Below the pieces are notes generated by a model, which worked only from the letters and a program-made list of their open reading frames with translations, was not told the origin of the DNA and made no database searches. Made by a program: the position numbers and the translations under genes. Below, in pieces: positions 37,018 to 47,400 of a stretch of DNA of 64,000 nucleotides; within the stretch, counting starts at the first letter, position 1; the number at the start of each line of letters is the position of its first letter. This DNA comes from MED-G105 sp039814575 (GTDB lineage: Bacteria; Pseudomonadota; Alphaproteobacteria; Caulobacterales; Parvularculaceae): positions 83,136-147,135 of the forward strand of contig JBCCAY010000009.1 in the NCBI GenBank assembly GCA_039814575.1. The letters are read 5' to 3'.

Positions 37018-39528
37018 TCATGCATTCGTCAATAGATCGCCGCCGTCTAGGCCTTCGACCCGTTCAGCGCTGACGACACGCGCCGAGGCGCGCACGCCGG
37101 CGAGCATTTGCTCCAATTGCTTGGCGTCTTTGATGATGACGTCAACTTCTAAGTCAATGAAATCCTGAGTGCGTTCGGAGAAGCGTATATTATCGACCGA
37201 AACGTCATAGCGGGCGATAACGCCGGCGACATCGCTCAAGGCGCCGACGACATTGCGGATGGTGACGCGAATGCGGCTTTGCGCGACGATGTCCGGCCCA
37301 TCACGCCACTTGAGGTCGAGCCACGCTGACTGCGGCGGATCAAGCGCCGCAAGGCGATCGCAATAGATCGTATGCACCGTAACATGGCCGTCATCATCGC
37401 GAATGCCGACGATGCGCTCGCCGGGCACCGGCGCGCAACACGCGCCAAGAGATACTGTTGCACGGCCGGGCAAACCGTCAATAGCGCGCCGCGGCCTTGC
37501 CGGTGCAAAGGCGTGCGGCGCGTTCAACTCGCCGTCGGTCTCTAAGACGGCGCCGGGATACACCGCTTCAACAAGTTCAGCCGCGCTCATATCGCCGCGT
37601 CCGACCCGCGCATAGACGTCGTCGACCGTTTCTTCGCCCAATCGGTTCAAAGCGTTGCGCACCGCTTTTTCGTTAAGCTCTAACTGCGCGCTGGCGAAAA
37701 CGTTCTCAGCGACGGACAGCCCCAGACCGACATGCTCGTCATATTTCATCTTTTTGATCCGCCGGCGGATGGCGGCGCGGGCCTTACCGGTCTGCGCCAT
37801 GGTTTCCCAATCCGACGGCGGCGGCGCATTCTCTGAACGGAGGATCAAAACGACGTCGCCATTGTTCAACGGCGTGCGCATGGGCCGCCCCACGCCGTTT
37901 ATTTTCACGCCGACGCAGGTGTCGCCAATGTCCGTATGGACCGCATAGGCGAAGTCCAAACCCGTCGCGCCTTTGGGCAGTGCGATAACCCGCCCCTTCG
38001 GCGAGAAACAAAACACCTGGTCCTGGAAAAGTTCAAGCTTCGCGTATTGCAGCGCTTCGTCCGGATCATCCCCTTGCTGAAACATCTCCACGAGACGACG
38101 CGGCGTTTCATAGGGGTCGAAATCATCAGCGGAGACGATTTCAACGCTTTTACTGACGCTTTCATTCACCTCGCCGCTATCCTTCGCCGGCGCGCCGTCT
38201 TTATATCGCCAGTGAGCAGCGACACCGCGCTCAGCGCTTTCATGCATTTCGCGCGTGCGTATTTGAATTTCAATGCGCTGACGCCCACCATCAGGGTGAT
38301 GAGGATCCGCCTCCGCCATTTGCGCGCCGCGCGGCAAAGGCGGGCCGATCACCGCCGTATGGATAGAGCGATAATTGTTCGGTTTGGACGCGGAGATATA
38401 ATCGTCGAATTCTGACGGGATCATGCGCCACGTGGTGTGGATGACGCCAAGCGCTTTATAACAATCCTCGACCGTGTCGACGATAATGCGAAATGCATAG
38501 ATGTCCGCCAATTCATCGAAAGAGACGTTTTTCGCCGACATCTTCCGCCAGATGGAGAAAGGGCGCTTCTCCCGACTATGCACGTCCGCATTCACGCCGG
38601 CCGCTTCAAGGCGGGCGCGCAAGGTCTGGGCCAATTCGACAATAGCACCAACAATAGTTCTTTGCAGATCGTCAAGCCGGGTGCTGATCATCTCAAAGGC
38701 GTCGGGGTTTAACTCCCGGAACGCGATTTCTTCCAACTCTTCGCGGAAGCGCTGAACGCCGATGCGCCCAGCGAGCGGCGCATAGATCTCCATCGTCTCC
38801 AACGCGATGCGTCGGCGTTTGTCGACATTGTCGAAGAAATGCAACGTCCGCATATTATGCAAACGGTCGGCGAGCTTAACGAGCAAGACGCGCACATCGT
38901 CCGCCATCGCGACGACAAGTTTGCGAAAATTCTCCGCCTGTTTCGACGCATCGGAGCGCAGCTCTATCTGCGAGAGTTTCGTCACGCCGTCGACGAGCTT
39001 CGCGATCTCACGCCCGAACAAGCGTTCTATGTCTGCGACCGTCGTATCCGTGTCTTCAACGACGTCATGCAAGAGGGCTGTCGCCACCGTCGCCGGGTCA
39101 GCTTTCAATTCGGTGAGAATGCTGGCGACCGCCAAGGGATGCGTGAAATAGGGATCGCCGGATTTACGCGTTTGGCCGCCATGAGCGCGCATGGAAAAAA
39201 CATAGGCGCGGTTCAGAAGGTCTTCGTCGACTTCCGGGTCATAGGCGCGGACGCGATCAATGAGTTCTACCTGGCGAATGAAGCCGACCGGCTGGCTTGT
39301 TTTTTCGTTCGCCTGTTGAACGCTCTTCTTCTCGGACTTTTGCCGCTGCGGTTCGGTTACCGGCGCAGCCTCGGTCGGCGACGCGTCAGGGTTCTTAGCA
39401 GTCGTGTTTGTGTTCGGCGGGCGCGCAGTCGGCTGAGCGTCACCTTGCGTCGAGACAGAAGCAGACGGCGACGCATTTTGCGCACCTGGCGCAGACGCGT
39501 TTTCCGCATGGCTCCGATCCTTTTTCAT
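37018..39528 (-). CDS. rsh: Bifunctional (p)ppGpp synthetase/hydrolase (Rsh)
   Basis: 836 residues, the single RelA/SpoT homologue expected in alphaproteobacteria. After a disordered Ala/Ser/Gln-rich N-terminal ~85 residues comes an intact HD hydrolase (HAGGQTRKSGDPYFTHPL, TALLHDVVEDTDTT), then the synthetase (FEL region DIYAFRIIVD, NYRSIHTAVIGP), a TGS domain (RVIALPKGATGLDFAYAVH) and a C-terminal ACT domain. It sets the level of the stringent alarmone. The order rpoZ-rsh-pyrE-pdxJ is typical of the class. Confidence 0.95.
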   Translation of the reverse strand: MKKDRSHAENASAPGAQNASPSASVSTQGDAQPTARPPNTNTTAKNPDASPTEAAPVTEPQRQKSEKKSVQQANEKTSQPVGFIRQVELIDRVRAYDPEVDEDLLNRAYVFSMRAHGGQTRKSGDPYFTHPLAVASILTELKADPATVATALLHDVVEDTDTTVADIERLFGREIAKLVDGVTKLSQIELRSDASKQAENFRKLVVAMADDVRVLLVKLADRLHNMRTLHFFDNVDKRRRIALETMEIYAPLAGRIGVQRFREELEEIAFRELNPDAFEMISTRLDDLQRTIVGAIVELAQTLRARLEAAGVNADVHSREKRPFSIWRKMSAKNVSFDELADIYAFRIIVDTVEDCYKALGVIHTTWRMIPSEFDDYISASKPNNYRSIHTAVIGPPLPRGAQMAEADPHHPDGGRQRIEIQIRTREMHESAERGVAAHWRYKDGAPAKDSGEVNESVSKSVEIVSADDFDPYETPRRLVEMFQQGDDPDEALQYAKLELFQDQVFCFSPKGRVIALPKGATGLDFAYAVHTDIGDTCVGVKINGVGRPMRTPLNNGDVVLILRSENAPPPSDWETMAQTGKARAAIRRRIKKMKYDEHVGLGLSVAENVFASAQLELNEKAVRNALNRLGEETVDDVYARVGRGDMSAAELVEAVYPGAVLETDGELNAPHAFAPARPRRAIDGLPGRATVSLGACCAPVPGERIVGIRDDDGHVTVHTIYCDRLAALDPPQSAWLDLKWRDGPDIVAQSRIRVTIRNVVGALSDVAGVIARYDVSVDNIRFSERTQDFIDLEVDVIIKDAKQLEQMLAGVRASARVVSAERVEGLDGGDLLTNA

Positions 39529-39745
39529 TCAACTGCGCTTATCCGTTTGTCACCAAATACACGTCTCGTCGCCAACAGGTTTCTTTGCTGGCGGCTTTCT
39601 TCAGACACATGAAGACACGCCGCTAACAGGGGATAGCGGCGAGGCCAGGTTAGACATCAAACGCGATGTCAGAAGAAAGCTTTAAGATAAGGAGCGCTGC
39701 GGCTGCGGCAAGTGTTCGCCGCCGCACAAATATGCTCTCGACTCG

Positions 39746-40111
39746 CTAACTTTTCGGCAGCGACTGCGGCGTCGTCATGCCCGCCGCTTTAATCGCTTCG
39801 AGGTATTTGTCTTGGTCGGTCTGGTCGAACTCCGGCGCATCAGCCTGCTCACCGGCTTCAGCGCCGTCATCGCCCTCTTCCACGTCGAACTGGCGCTGCA
39901 AGGAAACGACGAGGTCTTCTTCGACAACGTCCGGCTCGAGCATGGCGTCAGCAATTTCACGCAATGCAACGACAGGGTTTTTGTCATTGTCTTTTTCGAC
40001 AAGCATCGGCGCGCCGGAGGACAAAACCCGCGCGCGATGGGCCGCCAAAAGAACCAAATTGAAGCGGTTAGAGACTTTCTCAACGCAATCTTCGACAGTG
40101 ACGCGCGCCAT
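39746..40111 (-). CDS. rpoZ: RNA polymerase omega subunit
   Basis: 121 residues starting MARVTVEDCVEKVSNRFNLV, the omega start, with ARVLSSGAP and KNPVVALREIAD. The C-terminal half is an acidic extension. Omega helps assemble RNA polymerase and, in many bacteria, takes part in ppGpp binding, in keeping with the neighbouring rsh. Confidence 0.95.
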   Translation of the reverse strand: MARVTVEDCVEKVSNRFNLVLLAAHRARVLSSGAPMLVEKDNDKNPVVALREIADAMLEPDVVEEDLVVSLQRQFDVEEGDDGAEAGEQADAPEFDQTDQDKYLEAIKAAGMTTPQSLPKS

Positions 40112-40355
40112 GCTTAGTCCTTTTCTTTGCGGTTTCGCCCAACTCGATGCCGTTCGGTCTTCGCGAAATAGGAATTTTCGCCCGGTGTCGCTAGCTGCGA
40201 AAGATATATCCGCTCGTTCAAAAGATTTCGTTTTTGCTTATCCAAAGCCGCACCATCAGCGCAAATTGGGCAGATAGTGAACGTATACATGCAAAGCAAA
40301 CGCGTTCCTAACCTTGTCGACCAAAAAACTCAATCCGTAATCTCAACTTGGCATC

Positions 40356-40856
40356 TTAACTTGGCGCTGGCGCGTCGGCGATGCGCCGCGCGCCGCACGC
40401 CGGCAATCGAGCGAATAAATCGGCCGCCGTATCCCCTAAAACGGGATGGCGCCAGTCAGGCGCAATCTCGCACAAGGGCGCCAACACGAAGTCCCGATCG
40501 ACGAGGCGAGGATGCGGCACCTTCAATCTCGGCGCCTCAAGCACCGCGTCATGGTACGCCAATAAATCAAGATCGAGCGTCCGCGGCGCGTTTGGCCGAT
40601 CGCGCCTGCGCCCAAACGCCGCCTCGATCGACTGCAAACCGCGCAAGAACAGCAAGGGCTCCAAACTCGACGTCACAGCGACCACGGCGTTCACATAGGG
40701 CGGATCGGTGGGGTCCGGCCACGCCGGCGAGCGATAAAGGCTCGATCGCAAGACCACCGCGCCAAGCCCCTCAAGGGCCGCCATCGCGCGGGAAACCGTC
40801 TTTTCCGGCGCGGCGCGACAAAATGGCAGATTTGAACCAAGCCCAACAAGAATCAT
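40356..40856 (-). CDS. folK: 2-amino-4-hydroxy-6-hydroxymethyldihydropteridine pyrophosphokinase
   Basis: 166 residues. LVGLGSNLPF is the HPPK start, FGRRRDRPNAPRTLDLDLLAY the signature with Mg-binding Asp residues, and VPHPRLVDRDFVLAPL the C-terminal loop. It makes the pyrophosphorylated pterin used by FolP in folate synthesis. Convergent with nothing; divergent from the NYN gene 68 bp away. Confidence 0.94.
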   Translation of the reverse strand: MILVGLGSNLPFCRAAPEKTVSRAMAALEGLGAVVLRSSLYRSPAWPDPTDPPYVNAVVAVTSSLEPLLFLRGLQSIEAAFGRRRDRPNAPRTLDLDLLAYHDAVLEAPRLKVPHPRLVDRDFVLAPLCEIAPDWRHPVLGDTAADLFARLPACGARRIADAPAPS

Positions 40857-40924
40857 GTCTTTTGTATTAACTGTGTTTCAGCGCCTTCCCGAAAGCGCTC
40901 TATTTGATCAGTCAGGATACGTAA

Positions 40925-41602
40925 ATGTCTCATTTTCTAGGTATGCGGGCCAATGAAAAGACCGCGGTATTTATTGACGGAGCCAATCTCTACAAAGCGG
41001 CGCGCAGCCTCGGTTTCGATATGGATTACAAGAACTTACTGAACAAGGCGCGCGCTAATAGCCAACTTTTACGGGCCTATTACTACACCGCGATGCAAGA
41101 AGATCGCGATCAGGATTACTCGCCTTTGCGGCCGCTCGTCGATTGGCTTGACTATAACGGCTATTCGATGGTGACGAAAATCGCCCGCGAATATACCGAC
41201 GCCCAAGGGCGCAAACGCTATCGCGGCTCCATCGATATCGAACTTGTGACCGATCTCCTGCTTCTGTCGCCAAAGCTTGATCACATCATTCTTTTCAGCG
41301 GCAATGGCGATTTCCGCCGCGCTGTGGAGGCGGCGCAGGGCCATGGCGCACGCGTCACGGTGATCTCGACGGTGAAATCTCAGCCGCCGATGGCCGCTGA
41401 CGAATTACGCCGCCAAGCCGACGACTTTTTTGACTTAGCCGATCTCCAAAAAGAAATCGGTCGCACGGGCGGTCAGGCAGGCGGCGGTCAGGCAGGCGGC
41501 GGCCAGGCGGGCGGCGGCAAGCCGCGCGCACGGCAAGAAACCGATGACGAGGACGGCGGCGAATTCGAGGATGAGTACGAGTTCGAAGACGAAGACTATT
41601 AG
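40925..41602 (+). CDS. NYN-domain protein (LabA/DUF88 family)
   Basis: 225 residues. AVFIDGANLYKAARSLGF, the acidic SIDIELVTDLLLLSP and FSGNGDFRRAVEAAQGHG provide the PIN-like acidic residues of NYN RNases; the family is widespread and thought to act on RNA. The tail is unusual: three to four copies of a GGGQA unit (a 15-bp tandem repeat near 41470-41520) followed by an acidic stretch. The repeat number may vary between isolates. Confidence 0.88.
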   Translation: MSHFLGMRANEKTAVFIDGANLYKAARSLGFDMDYKNLLNKARANSQLLRAYYYTAMQEDRDQDYSPLRPLVDWLDYNGYSMVTKIAREYTDAQGRKRYRGSIDIELVTDLLLLSPKLDHIILFSGNGDFRRAVEAAQGHGARVTVISTVKSQPPMAADELRRQADDFFDLADLQKEIGRTGGQAGGGQAGGGQAGGGKPRARQETDDEDGGEFEDEYEFEDEDY

Positions 41603-41658
41603 TCAATCACGTCGAGCCATAGTTTCGAGCGCCAACGTTAGAGACCGCCCCTCTCCCC

Positions 41659-42306
41659 ATGCGTGATATATCGCCAGAACCACCACCAAACTGCGATATC
41701 TGCCCGCGGCTTGCTCAGTTTCGCGCCGATACGGCGGCGGACCATCCCGATTGGTTCAACGGCGCCGTCCCGTCATTCGGGCCGGAGAACGCGCAACTGC
41801 TCATCGTCGGTCTTGCGCCGGGGCTGCAAGGGGCCAACAAAACAGGGCGTCCCTTTACCGGCGATTACGCCGGCGATCTTCTCTACGCGACGCTTGAGGA
41901 TTTTGGCTTCACGAAAGGCCGCTACGACGCCCGGGCCGACGACGGGCTGCAACTGGTCAATGCGATGATCACAAACGCCGTGCGGTGCGTGCCGCCGCAA
42001 AACAAGCCGACAGGGCCCGAAGCCAACGCCTGTCGGCCGTTTCTCATCGCCCGCATCGCCGCATTGCCGCGCTTAAAAGCGATCCTCGCGCTTGGTAAAA
42101 TCGCCCATGACGCGGTCATTAAAGCCGCCGGCGAGCGGCTTTCGGACTATCATTTCGCCCATGGGGCGCAGCACGATCTGCCGGCCGGCCACGCTCTGTT
42201 CGACAGTTATCACTGCTCGCGATACAATACGAACACGGGGAGACTAACCCCAGCCATGTTCGCCGACGTGTTCCAAGCCGCACGGGACTATTTGTCAGAC
42301 GCGTAG
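41659..42306 (+). CDS. Type-5 uracil-DNA glycosylase
   Basis: 215 residues. An N-terminal Cys pair (CDICPRL) is part of the 4Fe-4S site, completed by Cys residues in VRCVPP and EANACRPF. LLIVGLAPGLQGANKTGRPF is the uracil-binding motif I of family 5 (UdgB), which lacks the polar catalytic residue of family 1. DSYHCSRYNTNTGRLT is motif III. It removes uracil and other damaged bases from DNA. Stands 56 bp after the NYN gene. Confidence 0.88.
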   Translation: MRDISPEPPPNCDICPRLAQFRADTAADHPDWFNGAVPSFGPENAQLLIVGLAPGLQGANKTGRPFTGDYAGDLLYATLEDFGFTKGRYDARADDGLQLVNAMITNAVRCVPPQNKPTGPEANACRPFLIARIAALPRLKAILALGKIAHDAVIKAAGERLSDYHFAHGAQHDLPAGHALFDSYHCSRYNTNTGRLTPAMFADVFQAARDYLSDA

Positions 42307-42378
42307 CGCGGCCTTTCCTTCACCGCTTTCCTTCACTGGGCGGCGTTCGGTCCGCTCATAGCCAGGAGACGCCGCTTC

Positions 42379-42861
42379 TTGACGCGCAATTGGGGCATTC
42401 CAGCAAAAGGGCTCGACCTTTCCAGGGCCCGTAATGCCCGCCCGGCGTTGACGCTTCTCGTCTCCGCCGCTTATGGCGTGATCGGCGTTTCACTCACATT
42501 TTTCAGCTTCACCGGCGCGCGCGATATGCTGGACGGCCTTTTTCGCGGACCATCCATCGCCGCCGCGGTCATCGCCGGCAGCTTTGGCTGCTGGCTTTAT
42601 ATTTTGCTTTCTTGGCCGCGCTTCGCCGCGCAATTCACCGGCGGCGACGGCTTCTCGGCCGTCGTTCTGTTTTACGCCCGCGCGACAGTCGCGCTTTCAG
42701 CCGCACTCCTGTTAGCGAAAGTCGCAGCGGTAGTAGCAGGATCGACGGTCAGTGGACTGATGCTCTGCGCCGCTGGCGGCGCAGCAGCGGCGGCGGCCTT
42801 TCAGACAGTTTTGACGTTCGTGCCGGCGGGGCCGCCCGCTTCACCGTCATCACGCGATTAA
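42379..42861 (+). CDS. Small inner-membrane protein of unknown function
   Basis: 160 residues starting at TTG, placed by AGGAGA 8-14 nt upstream. Four predicted membrane helices (about 24-46, 57-78, 92-115 and 118-142), rich in Ala and Val, with a short charged N terminus. No recognisable family. The gene ends convergent with smpB, 3 bp apart. Confidence 0.55.
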   Translation: MTRNWGIPAKGLDLSRARNARPALTLLVSAAYGVIGVSLTFFSFTGARDMLDGLFRGPSIAAAVIAGSFGCWLYILLSWPRFAAQFTGGDGFSAVVLFYARATVALSAALLLAKVAAVVAGSTVSGLMLCAAGGAAAAAAFQTVLTFVPAGPPASPSSRD

Positions 42862-42864
42862 GCC

Positions 42865-43338
42865 TTAGCCGCGATCGCGCAGAAGCCTTTGTTGCTGGCG
42901 CGCCCAATCGCGTTCTTTGACGGTGTTACGCTTGTCGTGATCCTTCTTGCCGATCGCCAGCCCGATCTCCAGCTTGGCGATGCCACGCTCATTGAAATAG
43001 AGCTTTAGCGGCGCAATCGTATAGCCTTTGCGCTCCACCGCTTGCGCAAGCTTGGCAATTTCGCGCTTGTTCAACAATAAGCGCCGCGGCCGTTTCGGCT
43101 CGTGGTTTTGGCGATTGCCGGCTGAGTATTCGGGGATATTGGCGTTGACGAGCCAAATGCCGTTCTCTTCCGGCGCGGCATAGGCTTCTTTGATCGTCGC
43201 CTGGCCTTCTCGCAGGGCTTTTACTTCCGTGCCCGTAAGAACCAAGCCGGCTTCAAAAACATCCTCGATATGATAATCGCGCCGGGCGCGGCGGTTTTCT
43301 GCCACCACTTTGCGCCCGTCGTCTTTTTTCTTGGCCAT
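42865..43338 (-). CDS. smpB: SsrA-binding protein SmpB
   Basis: 157 residues: AENRRARRDYHIEDVFEAGL, GTEVKALREGQATIKEAY and the basic tail KKDHDKRNTVKERDW are all SmpB. It brings tmRNA to stalled ribosomes. It follows dapA, as in many alphaproteobacteria. No ssrA gene was seen in the window. Confidence 0.96.
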   Translation of the reverse strand: MAKKKDDGRKVVAENRRARRDYHIEDVFEAGLVLTGTEVKALREGQATIKEAYAAPEENGIWLVNANIPEYSAGNRQNHEPKRPRRLLLNKREIAKLAQAVERKGYTIAPLKLYFNERGIAKLEIGLAIGKKDHDKRNTVKERDWARQQQRLLRDRG

Positions 43339-43377
43339 CAGCTGATCAGTCTCTTGCGGGCCCTTTCTGCAACCGCC

Positions 43378-44259
43378 CTAGGATTGCAGCCCAAGGTCGG
43401 CGAGCACGCGTTCAATCCGCGCTTTCGTCTGCGAGGAAGGCTCGACCAGCGGCAAGCGCACGGTCGGTTCGCAAAGCCCCAACACCGACAGCGCATATTT
43501 AACGGGCGCCGGGCTCGTCTCCGCAAAGAGAACGTCATGCAATGGCGCGAGACGATCCTGCAGCGTTCGCGCTTTTTCAAAATCGCCCTGTAAACTCGCG
43601 TTTTGCATAGCGACGCACAGATCCGGCGCGACGTTGGCGGTGACGCCGATACAGCCATTGCCGCCCATCGCGTTAAATCCAACCGCCGTCATGTCCTCGC
43701 CGGAGAGTTGGATAAAGTCCGGGCCGCTGGCGATACGCTGCAGCGCCACCCGCGCCAAATCCGCGGTGGCGTCTTTCACGCCAATGATCCGCGGCAATCG
43801 CGACAGCGTGTCGATGGTCTCCACCGACAGGGCGACAGCGGTCCGGCCCGGCACGTTATAAAGCACAATCGGCAAGCTGACGGCGTCGTGCAAGGCCGTG
43901 AAATGGGCGACGAGGCCGCCTTGCGTCGGTTTGTTGTAATAGCCGGACACCGTTAACAGCGCGTCCGCCCCCGCCTCTTCAGCGAACCGGGCGAAATCAA
44001 TCGCTTCAGCCGTCGCGTTCGACCCAGCGCCGGCGACGACAGAAGCCCGTCCGGCCGCGGCTTCAACCGCCAGCGCGATGACCCGCTTGTGCTCAGCATG
44101 GGTAAGCGTCGCCGATTCGCCGGTCGTCCCGACGGGCACGAGCGCTTGCGAGCCGGCCTTTATCTGGCGCTCGACAAGCTGCTGAAACGCCGCCTCGTCG
44201 ACGGCGCCGTTTTTGAAAGGCGTCACGAGCGCCGGAATTGAGCCTTTGAGCGTAAGCAT
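43378..44259 (-). CDS. dapA: 4-hydroxy-tetrahydrodipicolinate synthase
   Basis: The ATG at 44259 gives MLTLKGSIPALVTPFKNGAV, the DapA start, with AAAGGA upstream; the in-frame extension to 44313 is not family-like. GTTGESATLTHAEH, the Tyr in TVSGYYNKPTQGG and the Schiff-base Lys in IIGVKDATADLA are all present. It condenses pyruvate with aspartate semialdehyde in lysine/peptidoglycan synthesis. Divergent from the lytic transglycosylase. Confidence 0.96.
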   Translation of the reverse strand: MLTLKGSIPALVTPFKNGAVDEAAFQQLVERQIKAGSQALVPVGTTGESATLTHAEHKRVIALAVEAAAGRASVVAGAGSNATAEAIDFARFAEEAGADALLTVSGYYNKPTQGGLVAHFTALHDAVSLPIVLYNVPGRTAVALSVETIDTLSRLPRIIGVKDATADLARVALQRIASGPDFIQLSGEDMTAVGFNAMGGNGCIGVTANVAPDLCVAMQNASLQGDFEKARTLQDRLAPLHDVLFAETSPAPVKYALSVLGLCEPTVRLPLVEPSSQTKARIERVLADLGLQS

Positions 44260-44480
44260 GAAATCTGTCCTTTCCGCCTGTTCGTTATCGCGGATCCGCT
44301 TCGATACTCCCATCAGGCGCCAAGCGGCAAGCTTGTTCTGATTTAACTTTCAATCGAGGCCCTATCACGGTGCAATCTTGGCGATTTCAGCTATTATCAC
44401 AGCCAACGAGGCCGAAGCGCGGCGCGACAGCGCTTTTTGGAACGCCTCGGGTGTGGGGCGGTTTTCGGAGTTTGACGAGC

Positions 44481-47400
44481 ATGGGGTTGCGGCGCGTTTT
44501 TGAGACCGTCTTTCAAGGTGAAGACCAAAAAGCCAACGCCAGGCGATCGCGTCGCGCCTTTGCGGTCAGCGCCGCCCTTCAAGTCAGCCTTGCGGCGATC
44601 GGCGCTTCTCTCCCCGCGCTCACCACACCAGCGGCAGCGCAAGTTCTCTACGCCGACATCGCTCCACGATTGAAGCCGCCGGCGCCAGGCCCCGCTTATA
44701 TCTCGCGCAATGACTTGGCTCGCCTGAACGTGCTGCGCGACGCCCTAAAAGATCGCAACTATAAGACCGCGCGCAGCGTCGCCGGTACGCTTGAAGACCC
44801 GATCGCCACAAGCCTCGCCCAATGGTATTATTTCTATGCGGAAGACCCGCGCGTCGATATTCCAGACGCGACGGCGTACATGAACGCGCACGCCGAATGG
44901 CCGGCGCAATCGCGCATTCAACGCCACGCCGAGAACCGTATCGTATCCACAACGCCGGCCTCAGATATTTTGGCGCTGTTTGAACAACGCGACCCATTGA
45001 CAGGCGCCGGTAAAGTCGCCCTCGGCCGTGCGCAATTCACCTCCGGCGACCGCGAAGCCGGCGCCTATCACATTCGCGACGCCTGGGCGAACAACAGCTT
45101 CACCTTGCCCGAAGAACGCACGCTCCTCGCCAATTATGCCGGCGTTCTGCGAGCGGAAGACCATATCGGCCGCGTCGATCGACTATTGTGGGGGCGGCAA
45201 GTCACCAATGCGCGGCGCGTTTTCAAATATCTACCGGGCACGGAAAGGCGCAAAGCCGAAGCGCGCGCGGCGCTACTTTTACAAGCCGGCGACGCCCCGC
45301 GGCTTTATAATGCGCTCGGCGACGCCGAACGCAACGACGCCGGCGTCCTCCATGCGGCGATCCGCTATTACCGGCGCTCTAAACAAGAAGTGCGCGCCAT
45401 CCAAATCGCCCGCACCGCGCCGACGGACCCCGACTATTTGCGCAATCCCGCGCGGATCTGGGAAGAACGTCAGCTCTTGATGCGTTGGGCGCTGAAAAAC
45501 AATCTTTATGCTGACGCCTATACGATGGCGGCGAGCCACGGCCTGGAGCCCGGCTCCACGAAATTCTCTGAAGCAGAATTCAACGCCGGTTGGATCGCCT
45601 TACGCTATCTCAACAAACCGAAACGCGCCGAAACCCACTTTGCGGCGCTAACCGCAAGCGTCGGCACGCCGATTTCCTTATCACGCGGTTATTATTGGCT
45701 TGGACGCGCGGCCGTGGCGGCGGGCGATGCGGCAAGCGCAAAACAGCGCTTTCAACAAGCCGCGCGCTATCCTTACGCCTATTACGGACAATTAGCGATT
45801 GAACAATTGGGCGGTCGCCTTGGCGAGCCCGGCTTCGGCGCCATCGCCTTCAGCCCAATTCCACCGGCAAGCCCGGAAGAAAAAGCGCGCTTTGCAAGCC
45901 GTCCGTCGGCGCAAGCCCTGCGTATGCTGACGGAAGTTGACGATGGGCGCGCGTTTCTAATCTTCGGCTATCACCTGGACGATCAGTTAGAAAGCGCCGG
46001 CGAGTATCTGGAGCTCGCCGACGCCGCCGTCCGCGCACAAGCGCCGCATGTAACGGTGCGCGCCGGCAAAGCGGGCGTCCGCCGCGGCTATTTCGCACCG
46101 CAGGTCGTTTATCCGACAATCTATATCCCGGAAGAAGCCTCACGGTTCGTGCCGCCGGAAGTCATTTTGGGTCTCTCGCGGCAGGAAAGCGAGTTTAATC
46201 CCCGCGCCTATTCCCCAGCCGGCGCACGCGGCGTCATGCAGTTAATGCCGGCGACGGCGGAAATCACCGCCCGTAAAGAGCGCGTGCCCTATCGGCGCTC
46301 GGCCCTCCTAAACGATCCAAACTACAATATGCTGATCGGATCGGCCCATCTATTTCATCTGTTGGCGGACCTTAACGGCTACTATCCGATGGTGTTCGCT
46401 GGCTACAATGCCGGCAAGGGCCGAGTGCGCCAATGGGTCGACAGATATGGCGATCCGCGCGACCCAGCGATCGATCCCGTTGATTGGATCGAGCACATCC
46501 CGTTCTCTGAAACCCGCAATTACGTGCAGCGGGTGATGGAGAACATCCAAGTCTACCGCAGTCAGTTAAACGGCGTGCCGCTGGCGAAGGGCCTCGCCGG
46601 CGCGCTCGAACGCGGCGGGCCGGAAGGCCGTGTCGCGGGACTGCCGCCATTAAACTCGGCCGGCGCGGTGCCCGACATCGCCCCACGCATCGTCGCCATC
46701 GCCGCGCCGGTGCTCGATGCGCCGCTAGCGGATATGCCCCTGTCGGATGCCCCCATCACGCCCTCCCCCATGACGCCCTCCCAAGTGCAAACACACGGCG
46801 ACGCCGGTGTCGGCGCAGTTTCACCGGCGTCCAAACCGGCGAGCGAACCAGCAACAAATATCGCCGCCGCGGTGAAACCTGGCGACAGCTCCGCTGGGGC
46901 CGCAGCGACCGAACCGACTCGACAATCCTCGACGTCCACCCCCCCCTCTTCCTCTCCTGCGCCGCAGAGCATGGAGACAACACCTCAAACGCCGATCGCA
47001 GCCGATCCTAAGACCCCAGGCTCAACCAATGCGCCGGCGCAAAACAAACCATCCATGACGACAGGGAATCGCTTTTCCGCAGCGCCGGCCTCCCCCTTAG
47101 CAACGCCGAATCGAACGACGACGCCCGACGAAAGCAAGGAGCCCGCAAAGGATGCTCAACCGCTGCAAATGGCGCCGATTGGATCGGAACAATCCGTAAA
47201 TGGCGCGCAAGGCTCAGCTGCGGACGCCTTAAACGCTTTGCAGTCGCTCTCATCGGCAACGCAAACAACAACGCTGGGGCAAGCGCCGGCAAGCCCTATC
47301 GAGGATGAGCCTGGGGCGCAGTCAGCGCCAATAGAAGGCTCTGATCAAAGCCCTGCGCAGACCAGCGCCGCCCTTTTAAACGCGGCTCAAACATCAAGAG

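Noticed and set aside
38839..39612. Long rightward frame opposite rsh
   Set aside because: Antisense of a strongly conserved gene, no family motifs.
40277..40870. Long rightward frame opposite folK
   Set aside because: Arg/Pro/Ala-rich shadow of a well-supported gene on the other strand.
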